A DNA stretch of 64,000 nt, from assembly GCA_025677835.1 (NCBI GenBank), contig JAIXMR010000011.1:77501-141500 (forward strand), in the 5' to 3' direction. The notes beneath the pieces were generated by a model. That model was not told where the DNA came from, searched no databases, and saw nothing but the letters and a program-made list of their open reading frames with translations. The position numbers and the translations under genes are program-made. This DNA comes from Sporodiniella umbellata. Taxonomy: Eukaryota; Mucoromycota; Mucoromycetes; Mucorales; Rhizopodaceae. Position 1 is the first letter of the stretch. Every line of letters starts with the position of its first letter. Below, in pieces: positions 1 to 9,685 of this stretch.

Positions 1-2173
1 GAACTTTCCACCGCACAGACAGTGCAACGGCTCGAGACCCGTATTTTGGCCCTCGAAACCGAACAACTCAACTTGATTACCGAGCGAGACCAGTCGGCCT
101 ATGACGTCTCTGCCCTCCGCAAAGAAAAATCCCTGATCGAACGCCACGTGTGTGAGCTAGGCCACCAGCTGGCCGAGGCCATGGCTGCCGCGCAAGCCGG
201 AGAAGAGCGCCTGTTGGAAAAATCGCGCGCGTTACAGACGGCAAGCCAGCATTACTTTCAGCCCGGACTGGACGGGGCTTCCGAACACCAGATGCAGCTG
301 GAGCTTGAAGAAGTCCACCAAAAGATGAGTTCCTTGCGTGATGCTGCCAACGCCAAAGACATCTTTCTCAACGCCCTATCCGAACAGGTCGAAGTGCATC
401 GAAACGCGGCAGAAGAAAAAGAACGCGAGATTCGTCGCGTCAAGACCGAGGCCGAGCGTCAGAACCGTGATCGGGAACGGATCGAAGAAGAACTCAAAGC
501 AGCCGAGGCCAAATGGTTGGCCCATCAAAACTGCCCTTTGCAGGACTCCCTTCAACATGAATACGCCTCGCTCAAAGAAACGCATCAGGCCGAATGCGTA
601 CGTTCTCAAAACTACCAAGAAAGAATTCGCGCGCTTCAGGAAATGATCGATGAACTCAAACGCGCCGGGATGGAAAGTATCGAACTTTACGAAAGTTCGG
701 TTGAAAAACATCGTGTCGATCGCGAGAAACTCGACCTGGAACTCTCCGATACCCATCGTAAGCTCACTCGGCTTGAAACCGAACGCGACGACCTGCGTAA
801 GGCCGGCCGTGAAGCGATCGAGACTTTCGAAACTACCATCGCCGATATGAAGGCTGAACGCGAACAGCTCGTTCAAGACCAGAACGCAAAACGGGAGGCG
901 CTGCAGCTCACCATCGACAGCCTCAAAAAAGAAATAGAACAGCTCATGAACAACGCCGCCACAGAAGAGCTGAAAGAGGTCTGGGAAAAAGAACGTAACC
1001 GGCTGACAGAACAGGTCCAGGCAAGTACAGAGGCATACGAAAAACAAATACGCGACTATGTCCAGCTACAGAAAGAAGCAGACCTCGCTAAGGAGCAGGT
1101 CAAGGACATTGAAAGAATCACCAAAGACAAGTCCCGGCTGGAAGAGCAGTTGGTTCGCTTCCAGTCAGATTACGACCAACAGCTGGCCTCGCGAACAAAG
1201 TATCTGGAAGAAGTGCGCTCGGCAGTCGAAAGCCAAAAAAAAGCAGAAGCCGAGCTGCGTCGTATGACAGAACAAAAGGAAAAACTCGAAAGAGATCTGC
1301 AAGATCAAGCCTTGAGCCATGTACCGGGCCCGGTCGATATCGAAAAATATCAATGGGAAGTAGAGACCTTTCGAAGCGAAATCGAGAAACTCAAGGCTCA
1401 GAACGCGATGCTGCTCAAACAGAAAGAACAGGCCGAAATGGCCCATCCTGGCGCAGCCCATTATCAGAAACGTATCGATACTCTCAAGACAGAGAACAAG
1501 CAGCTTCTAGAAAAACAGCTCAAGATTCAAACCGCCCAAAAAAGGACAGAAGAGACATGCCTTAGACTCACAGACGAAATTGGAAAATTACGCCAGGAAG
1601 AAGAGCGCAAACCCACCCTGGTTCAACTCGAAGGCCTCGGCACAGACCAAAAAGTACACGAATTGGCCAACCTTTTACACCTCACACAGCAAAAACTCGA
1701 GCAGCTAAACCTAACCCATACCGTCGAGCTAAGAAAGCTCAGGGAAAAAGAAACAAGTGAAGAAAAAGACTATAACCGACATGTGGCTTCCTTGAATAGG
1801 GACATATCAGAGCTTGAAAGTCTGATCGAGTCCAAGATATTCAAAGAAGAAGAGCTGGAAGAAGCCTTGGACAAGGAGCGAAAGCTCTCTAGGTTACTGC
1901 AGGGGGAGCTGCAAGATCTCAAGGACGATATGGAAAATCAAAGCACACTACAGAAAAAAACTGAAAACCACGCTTATTGCGACATTTGCGAAATATACGG
2001 ACACGACCTCTCCAGCTGTAGTAAAGTAGTCTCCGTACAAGAATCGGAACAATCGGAACATCTTCTTCCAGAAGAGCCCCTGGCACTTGATCTGACCGAG
2101 ACCGCACATCCGTCTGAACTACCTGTAAGTACACTCTGTTTCTTTACATCTCCCATAGACTCACCCTATCTAG
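1..2173 (+). CDS. CLIP-170-type microtubule plus-end protein, C-terminal part
   Basis: The frame is open from the first base, so the N-terminus (expected to hold CAP-Gly domains) lies outside the window. About 640 residues are almost unbroken coiled coil, rich in E, K, Q and L in heptad spacing. They are followed, near residues 658-672, by a zinc knuckle CDICEIYGHDLSSC (CxxCxxxGHxxxxC), the type found at the C-terminus of CLIP-170 and related Bik1/Tip1 proteins, where it contacts dynein/Lis1 partners. Known family role: tracking growing microtubule ends. A small intron is likely at 2125-2158 (GTAAGT...CATAG), giving a last exon 2159-2173 ending THPI-stop; reading through instead stops at 2181. 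The family call rests on coiled coil plus knuckle, because the CAP-Gly part is not visible. Other coiled-coil proteins with a CCHC knuckle are possible but less likely. Confidence 0.75.
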
Positions 2174-2181
2174 AAATCTAA

Positions 2182-2229
2182 TGAGCATCATCTTCATTCC
2201 ATTGACAATGGTCAAAGTCAAAACGAATC

Positions 2230-2272
<43 letters not shown>

Positions 2273-2799
2273 TCTTTGTATATTCCTTCTTTTATTTTTA
2301 TTTTTTTTTTTATTTTATTTTCTTGTATACTTTTTAAACCGCCTTTCTATCCTCCCTAAAAAAAAAAAAAAAAAGCCATACAAACACCTACACCCATCGA
2401 ACGTATATACATTTACGTGTATATACAGTATATCCTCTTTTCTTTTCTTTTTGTTTCTGTTCTGCTTTCTGTATATCCAAAAACTGTTTCTTTTCGTAAA
2501 TCAAAAATAAAAATGTTAAATAGAACAACGTACCTCCTTTTCCTTGATTTCCATATTTCGGAAAAAAAAAAGCGTTTCGAAAAAGGCTATCTTCAATACA
2601 ATAACAGTAACAACTGAGACAATAAGCATTGGATTAAAATGGATATATAATTTTTTTTTTTTTTTTTTGCAAGCTAATGAACAGAAGAAAGGAAAAATAA
2701 AACTAGTTTGTATATAAAAGAAGTTCGCTTATTTTTTTTTTATTTTTTCTCTTTTCTTACGTTTTGTTTCTAAATACTTTATCGTCTTTGAACTTTACA
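2182..2799. other. AT-rich spacer with poly-A/poly-T runs
   Basis: This stretch between two plus-strand genes is dominated by homopolymers: A runs near 2235-2269 and 2360-2375, and T runs near 2300-2312, 2651-2669 and 2732-2741. No supported gene or RNA was seen. It should hold the 3' end of the CLIP-like gene and the promoter of the next gene. Confidence 0.6.
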
Positions 2800-4725
2800 A
2801 TGTGCGATCTGACCCAGCCTGCAATTCTTGAAGCTTATAAGAATGTCACACATCATAGAAGTATAGATTGGTGCGTTGTATAGATAAGAAATGCTGTTGC
2901 TTATCAGAGCTAACGGTAGATTTGATAGGCTATTGCTTGGATACAACAACACTCGAGATATTCTTTCTTTGTATGCAACTGGACAAGGAGGATTAGAGTA
3001 AGACTTATGAACCAAGTTGCTCTTTTATTCATCAAATAATAATAATAATAATAACAATAGAAAATTTCGCCAGCAGCTAAAGGAAGAAATCATGTTTGGC
3101 TTCATTCGACTTGAAAATACCTTTGTCTTGATCAATTGGATTCCTAGAAAACTAAGGCAAATTCAGCTTTTTTTTTTAAAAAAAAAAAAAAAGGATTTGT
3201 ACTGATACTTCTTACAGTGGCATACGTAAAGCAAGAGCCTTGGTTCATAGTCGATCGATTGCCGCACTCTTAAAACTTCATCACGTTCGACATACAGCTA
3301 CAGGTATAGAATCTCTCAGTGATGAGAATATCCAAGCCCTTCTCTATCCGGAAGAAAGCCCAGATCAGAAGAGTGTGTATGTACACAGCAACGCCAACTC
3401 GCCTAGGGTGCCTAGAAAGGCAACCCAACCGATCTTTCCTGTAGAAATTTCCGAATCCGTCAAGGACTCGCACAACCTATTGAAAAAGGAACTGGAAGAG
3501 TTTATGGCAGTGAAGTTGCCAGTCAAGGGTATGAGTGAAAAAAACCGCCTAAAGCCAGAAACACACATGAGATCGCAGTATGCCAACAAGTCTATCTCAC
3601 CCTATATGCCGGTTCTCGATCAATCGGATGAGCTACTGGATGGATCTTTTATTGCAAACGAACTATCAGATGCTTCTACCACAGTCACTTCTGTTGCGCC
3701 TTCTGTGGCTTCCTCAGTAGAACCATCGCCTGTTTCCTCTGAAGCCAGTTCTGTCGTTAGCTCCAGCCTTCCCTCGCCTGCGCTTTCTGCAGCCTCATCG
3801 CCTGAATGGACAGATACACCCTCTACTGCTTCTTCCGTAGTGCCCCGTTTTGAACTGGACGAAAAGCCTTCGATGGGCCTAGAGAGGAGCACTTCTATGA
3901 ACAAAGAGTCGTCTCTCGAATCTTCAATTGAGTCTTTTATCGAATCCTTGACCGAGTCTCTGTCCCAAGCCTCACTCGATCAGCTGATCAAGCCTTCTGT
4001 AGAGAGACACTCGAAACCTTTAGAGAGATCGACAGAACAACCCAAGCACCCGAAAAAAACACAGCCAGCGTCTGTGGCGTGGGCGAGAGAAAAGAAGTCC
4101 CATCAACCCAACCGTCGGTCTGCTCAGCAGTTTATCAAACAGGCCGTGGAAGAGACCATTCGACAGCCCATGGAAGAATTGAGTGCTATCGAAGAACTGT
4201 GTCCTATTGACACCCCCTTGGTGCAACCCAAACTCGAGACGCAGTGTGTACAAGTACGGTCCCCTCCAAGATCTTCTAAACTTTTAGGCAAAAAAGTCAA
4301 CCGGTTACCTCCTCCTAAACCTATCATCGAACTCCCGTTGGAACAACATCGAACGACTCCTTTGGATATCTCGTTGACTGAACCTGGTGCTCTATCAGGC
4401 TTTGTGTCTATTCAGACGATCGGTTCACCTGTAAGTGATCCCTCCTCCCCGCCTTTATCTATTTAAGAACAACGGTACTTATTTTCTATAGTTCTGGAAA
4501 CGTCGTTATTTTATTATCCGAGAAAAAAACTTGACATTCTTTCGTGACGAGTTGAGTCGAACTGCACTTCAAACCATCGACCTAAGCCGTTCCAAACCTC
4601 TGGTTTCGGAACAAGTGGTTCCCAATTCATTCATGTTACAAACCGAAAACCTTGGTAAATTTCATCTTTACGCAGACGACAAAAAGGGAATGCATCAGAT
4701 ATTGGACGCGATCGAGATTGCTTAG
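2800..4725 (+). CDS. ADF-H (cofilin-type) plus PH domain protein
   Basis: I read five exons: 2800-2870, 2929-2997, 3061-3156, 3218-4430 and 4492-4725, giving 560 residues with all phases consistent. Exons 1-4 start with an ADF-H/drebrin-like actin-binding domain (about residues 1-115). It is recognisable from W-L-L-L-G-Y after the first splice, the block SLYATGQGGLE, FGFIRLEN and INWIP, and the helix SGIRKARALVHSRS. A Ser/Pro/Glu-rich linker of about 340 residues follows. The C-terminus is a PH domain (about 470-560), with FWKRRYFIIREKNLTFF and the closing helix KKGMHQILDAIEIA. Inference: an actin-linked protein that is also held at phosphoinositide membranes. Abp1-like proteins have ADF-H with SH3 domains; none is present here. 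Intron 3 (3157-3217) uses a GC donor. The gene converges on the NIPA gene, with 118 bp between stops. Confidence 0.8.
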
Positions 4726-4794
4726 ACATAAATAGATAGAATAACATGCATCGTAATAATAATGATAATAATAATAAGGATAGTCATGCTGATA

Positions 4795-4820
4795 ATATAT
4801 ATATATATATATATATATAT
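4795..4820. repeat. (AT)n microsatellite
   Basis: A run of alternating A and T about 26 bp long lies in the 118-bp gap between the convergent ADF-H/PH and NIPA genes. It probably falls in both 3' untranslated regions. Confidence 0.9.
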
Positions 4821-4843
4821 TGAATAATAAAATGCTTATTTTT

Positions 4844-6490
4844 CTAATTGTATTCCTCGTCATGGTGTATCAAGCTCTGTTGATCGTTGCCTTGCTTGAG
4901 CTTCAACTTGAAGGTACTGACCGGGTCCAAATCGTCCTGTGCTCTATGCCCTGAAGACGATGGTAATGAAGGACCTAGAAAGAACAGATGAGTTAAGGCC
5001 CTGTTGGCTTGTCTTACTTGAAGTGGGAGAATGAGTCAAGGGTTCCATGGGCATGGTATTTGAGCGTGGCTGACGGTGGCTTTCTTTTTTCTTTGAGAGC
5101 CGTAGCGATCTTCGGGTAGTACTGGCATAGCGACTGATACCAGAAAAAGGAGCAGGGAAAAGATCAGCAGCACCGGGCTGATGATTCTCGTTGTCCTGCG
5201 TCTTGTTTTCAAACATCTGTAACAGAGAAGGCTCTTCCATCAACAGTTTTTCCTCGTCGGGTTTGGCCGTTTCTTCAGGCGCAGGTTCGAGTTCGCTACT
5301 CTTCGAATGATGCAAAAGAGCCACGCCCGAACAAATACAGACAAACCCAAACACACAAGTGACAATGTCAACGGGTGACGTGTCAAAACCACGGTAGAGT
5401 ACAACGGAACTAATGATGGTGAGCGTGGTAAAGATCACATAGTACGTAGGTGTGACGAGAGCGGTATTGAAGAGGTTCAGCGCCTTGTTCAAGTACACAA
5501 TCTCGACTAATAATGTGACGACGACGATGACCAAGACAAGGTAGATAAACCAGTGTGTGAACTGATTCTGGTCTTTGTGCGCAATAGAGTGAACGATAGC
5601 CGAACCGAATCCCTGGGTAAAGACTACCGAGATGGAGCCAATCAAGGAGCAAATACCAATATAAACCAGCATGTTGCGTTTGCCCCATCTCGGTCCACAG
5701 TAAAAGACCAAAACGAGCGAAATCGAAACAGCCAGACCAGCATAGACCAAGAAACCTGTTTACAGACTGGTTTAATCCCTATTAGAAAAAAAAAAAAAAA
5801 AAAAAAAACGACCTTACCAGGAGCAAGCACGGCCCATTTAAAGGTCTCAATCGTTGTGTCCGCTTGGCTCTCTTCCGGTGCATGTAACACAATGAAAATA
5901 GCACCCAGGATGCATTGCAGACAGCCGATTTTTCCTTGAAAGCTCAGCTTTTCCTTCAAAAAGATGGAAGAAAGTACCGTACTGATTACGACACTCAACG
6001 CACCCAAAGGTGTCACTACAATAGCAGGTGCAAAGGCATAGGCGACGAAATTACATAATTCACCCACAATCACTATAATAAAGTCGTTTTTTTTTTTTTT
6101 ATCAGAACCATAACATAAAAAATAAAAAAAGCCTTACTGAGAATCATGCCTGACCACCACATTGCTGATTTCAAATAAGAGTAGCCTTCCCCTGCTATAC
6201 CACCTTTTTGATAGATGCGTTAGGTTCTATTACATGTCTGTTTTTATTTACTTGAATCATTGATAGATTGAATCAGTCCTTTCTTTTTAAAGACAAAGCT
6301 ACTTCCAATAAATAAACCTTGGATATCAAAAAGTCAAAAAAAAAAAAAAAAAAAATAAAAAAAAAATTTAGGCGTTGAAGGATGATTTACCACTGCAAAT
6401 AGCCAAAGTGACACCAATGCCTTTATACAGTCCAGTGGGATCTCCTGCAGTGTTTCCAAAAGGATTCGATGTTGTGTTGGTTGAACTCAT
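4844..6490 (-). CDS. NIPA-family magnesium transporter
   Basis: Six exons read on the minus strand: 6391-6490, 6252-6317, 6138-6203, 5818-6072, 5018-5755 and 4844-4974 (451 residues). The core matches the NIPA (nonimprinted in Prader-Willi/Angelman) family. Motifs include GIGVTLAICSG, SSFVFKKKGL, GEGYSYLKSAMWWSGM, GELCNFVAYAFAPAIVVTPL, LGALSVVISTVLSSIFLKE, and later LVTPTYYVIFTTLTIISS. About nine membrane segments are visible. The last 130 or so residues form a polar tail rich in S, E and K, presumably cytosolic. Family role: Mg2+ transport across endosomal or plasma membranes; the substrate has not been tested here. The start at 6490 is the first ATG and sits just before the conserved N-terminal helix. 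Introns are 43-73 nt long and several contain T-rich tracts. Confidence 0.88.
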
Positions 6491-6685
6491 TTTTTTTTTA
6501 AAGAAAAATAACGTTTTGTTCTTTTCTCTGTTTATTATTATCTCTCTCAGCCCCACAGAAAAGAAAATAAAAGACAAAAGAAAAAAAAAAAAAAAAAAAA
6601 AAAAAAAGCGCTTAAAAACAGCGTAGACAAAAATAGGCAGCCGGACTACCAAAAGAAAACACAGACAATATGTGTGTCACCAGGC

Positions 6686-7418
6686 TTAAAGTGAATCATG
6701 TTTTGCTTCCCAAGTATCTGAGAAGGGAGAATAGATCGAAGAAGGACGACTTTTGAAAGAATCCATTGTGCCCTGAGAGTGGCGAGGATGCTGAAAAGCA
6801 GAAAGACTGTATTGATCTGTTTCTGATCCCGTCTCGAACGGGCTAGGGCATCGATGGCTGCGACGGCCTGAAAAGTTGGGTGGGTAAAGAGCAGGTGGCT
6901 ATATCACAATAAAAAAAAAGAAAAAGAAATGTAAGCTTTGGTTTTGATAGACAACTGCATACCACATAGGCTTCTTTGTCGACTGGATCCTGCCTTCGAC
7001 TTGAATGGGATAAACTCGTACGACTGGTTTCTTGTTCAGATGGACAGTAGCTAAACACGCCTTGCTCTTTCTTTCGCTGCCTTCTTTTACAGAGATAGAA
7101 AATACAAAGGCTGGACACAAGCATCAGAACCACAGTGCATCCAAGAGTGATATAGACCAGACAGAGTGTGGGCAGCGGGCTCTGTCTTTCGGATTGAAAC
7201 GAAGGCAAGACTAAGGTAGGCCCCAACAGAGCGGGCGTTGTAAGGGTAACAGTCAAAAACGAAGGCAAGGAAAGGTGAGAACTGGGCAAAGAAGTTGTAC
7301 GGCTAGCAGTAAAAAAGACAGAGGCGTTTTTTGACCGCTTTTTTGTTTTGTGAGAGATAGGCCGAGAGGATAATGCACCATGACTTTTGGAATACGGTTT
7401 CGAACTATGCGTTATCAT
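6686..7418 (-). CDS. single-pass membrane protein, Ser/Thr-rich, unknown function
   Basis: Two exons, 6963-7418 and 6686-6898, joined by a 64-nt intron in phase 0 (222 residues). The first 70 residues are rich in S, T and K and include no N-terminal signal peptide. A single strong membrane segment follows (about residues 82-112, LPTLCLVYITLGCTVVLMLV and onward), then a basic stop-transfer patch CKRRQRKKEQG. The tail is polar and rich in S, P and Y. The layout resembles fungal single-span surface sensors (Mid2-like), but no family motif is recognisable, so the function is unknown. It is divergent from the PAM2-motif gene and shares its 526-bp promoter region. If intron retention occurred, the protein would instead end within the intron-derived sequence. 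Confidence 0.65.
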
Positions 7419-7899
7419 CCGGAAGTTAAAGAAGAAGAAAAGGATAAAACAGAAAAGGAAAAAGAAAAAATACAGGCTTTAATGGATTGAATAGTAAAGA
7501 ACATGGAACTCTGAAAAAAAAAAAAAAAAAAAGCAAGCAAGCAAAAGAAAGTCTATGTTATGAATACAAGTCGTCAGCATAAACCATTCAATTCACACTC
7601 AACAATGAAATTGCCTATCAATTTTTACAAGCGCGCTGACAACCCTTGAAGATCCCCCCAACTAGCATCCGTCTGCTCAAAGCGAAACAATAGGCGCTTG
7701 AAGGTTTTGAGCAGCCAAAACACTGGTATTCAGGAGAGAACAAAAGAAAAAAGGAAACAAAGAATGTAAGACTAATTTACTTGTACATAGACTAGCGCCT
7801 TCTTTTATTGTTAAAAGAGAGGGAAAGAATAGATTGCTTTTTTTAATTTTATTGTTTTTTGTGATTGTTTTTATTTTGCTGTTGCTCTTTTTTTTTTTT

Positions 7900-7934
<35 letters not shown>

Positions 7935-7944
7935 AGCCTATATC
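7419..7944. promoter_or_regulatory. shared divergent promoter region
   Basis: This 526-bp stretch separates the start codons of the minus-strand membrane protein and the plus-strand PAM2-motif protein. It therefore should contain both promoters. It has an A18 run near 7514-7531 and a T-rich block from about 7889 to 7930, immediately upstream of the plus-strand ATG. No clear TATA element was assigned. Confidence 0.55.
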
Positions 7945-8997
7945 ATGAACAGGAACACTTTGAAAAACGACTTTTGGGAAAATAGCGTTAACAATAAAGG
8001 CAGCACTGCCGTTTTGACGAACACAGCCAATTATACTGAGGACTCAAGTAAGCGTAAAGGGTCTTTTCAAAGTGTCCTAGACACTGACAACTCAGTGATC
8101 AGCTTTCATTCGCTAGCGATTTCCAGTTCTGAACCAGACAAGAACAGTGCAATTGAAATTAGCTGTACACTAGCAGACTTGGTGAATGAGAGCCCCAATT
8201 CTATCTTTTCAACTGTTCTGAACGAATCAGGTCCTGAAAAACAAGTAAGACAGTTCCATAAAACCCCTGAAAGCGCGTCTATCGATAGTTTCTTTGAATT
8301 ACCTAAACTTTCAACAAAGATCACCATCCGCCCACCTGATTTACTAGACATCGAGTCACCTAAGCCTCGTTTGTTTGCACCTCCATCACCTCATTCGGAT
8401 CTGATTCGATTTGATTCTCCCAACTCTGACTTGATCCAATTCGATTCCCCACGTTCTGATTCAGCTCTGTCCGATCCACAGCATTCTTTGGCTCGTCAAG
8501 AGCTAACCCCACTCTGCTTTGATGCAACCGAATTTTTACCCACTCCATCTTCACCTACCACCACCACCACCACCACCACCACCACCACCACCCAGTTTTC
8601 GGCCAATGCAGCTGTCTTTACACCCAACCCTCACTTCACAGCCAGTCGACTCTCACTCGATGCGCCTATCTTTACGCCTGGGCAGATCCGACTCTCGATG
8701 CCAACCTCCCAAAATTCGCCCAAAGCAACAGCAGCTCGTCAGCAGCTCTCAGTCAACGCCACTGAGTTTAAGTCTGAGCTGAGTTCTTCCAAGAGCCCTG
8801 AGACACCCCTTTCCTCTACTTTTCGTTGTGATGTTTCCCCTTTAAAAAAGAAGAAAGAAGAAAGACCAGCGTCTGTTACGTTTCAGTTCAGCAAAGCTCT
8901 TGGAGCTCATGAATTCAAGCCCACTGCTACTATTGAGCAGCCCATGGGAACTTTTCACAGGGGACTTTTTATACCCACTGTCAATCATTTTTAATAA
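7945..8997 (+). CDS. disordered protein with repeated PAM2-like motifs
   Basis: An uninterrupted frame of 349 residues, rich in S, T, P and N and predicted by composition to be disordered. The middle has short repeats of the type S-D-L-I-x-F-D-S-P (residues about 148-170) and a Thr12 tract encoded by (ACC)n. The rest contains five segments fitting, or nearly fitting, the PAM2 pattern L-x-x-x-A-x-E/V/I-F-x-P: LCFDATEFLP, FSANAAVFTP, LSLDAPIFTP, LSVNATEFKS and KALGAHEFKP. PAM2 motifs bind the MLLE domain of poly(A)-binding protein and of the endosomal mRNA-transport protein Rrm4 in Ustilago. Inference: a multivalent MLLE ligand involved in mRNA handling. No folded domain is seen. The start at 7945 is the first ATG after the T-rich leader. 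Confidence 0.7.
8557..8593 (+). repeat. (ACC)n trinucleotide repeat encoding poly-Thr
   Basis: Twelve consecutive ACC codons inside the PAM2-motif gene encode a Thr tract between its first and second PAM2-like motifs. The repeat keeps the frame and is likely length-polymorphic. Confidence 0.9.
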
Positions 8998-9685
8998 AAC
9001 GTGAAATAAACAAACCCTTGACCTTTATCAAATCTCTCTACGCGTGCCAAACTCAAAACAGAGCCCTAAGCTTACTCTATCGTTTGAGCTCACACGCGTT
9101 TTCTACCTCTACAACCGAGCCGGACAATCGATCTGTGTGGCTTTCCCCCCCCCCTTCATGGATTGTTGACAGCTCCTTTTGAACAGTGAATGAAGCCGTT
9201 GTTTTCACTCCGCTTAGGCCATCCTCCGTCGCTTTGGCTCTAAATTCGTCAGTTTAATAAGGCATGTGGCTGTTATCCAAGAACCGCTTATTTGACTGTT
9301 ACAAAATATATAAAATGAGTGTTGGCTCTCTCATCTGGGTTTTGTCTCCTATTTTTTTTTTTTTTTTTTTTTTCATTTTTTATTTTCTTTTTTTTTTTTT
9401 TTTTTTACTTGCATCTCCAAGCACAGCTTTCATTCATCCTGAGGGAGAAAACAACCACAGCTGCCACCACCAGGGAATAAAAGGGAAAAGAAAGCATTTC
9501 CTTTCCATTTCTTTTTTTCTTTTTCTTTTCATTGACAACAAATCTCATCACTCTCCTTTTTTCTATTTATTCTATTTAATTTTCTGAAATATTTTAGTTT
9601 TCTTTTCTCTCTCTTTTTTTTTTTTTTTTTTTTTTTTCCGTTGAAAAGAAAGACTTCAACAACCCAACATTGTACATAGTTTTGC
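8998..9685. other. spacer with poly-T runs
   Basis: Intergenic sequence between two plus-strand genes. It holds a C10 run near 9145-9154 and several T runs (about 9352-9373, 9388-9406 and 9617-9637). No gene or RNA was recognised. The T/CT-rich block just before 9686 probably belongs to the promoter or leader of the DYRK gene. Confidence 0.55.

Noticed and set aside
376..1047. Open frame of 223 codons antisense to the CLIP-like coiled coil.
   Set aside because: Phe/Leu-rich mirror of the Glu/Lys-rich sense coding; no protein-family signal.
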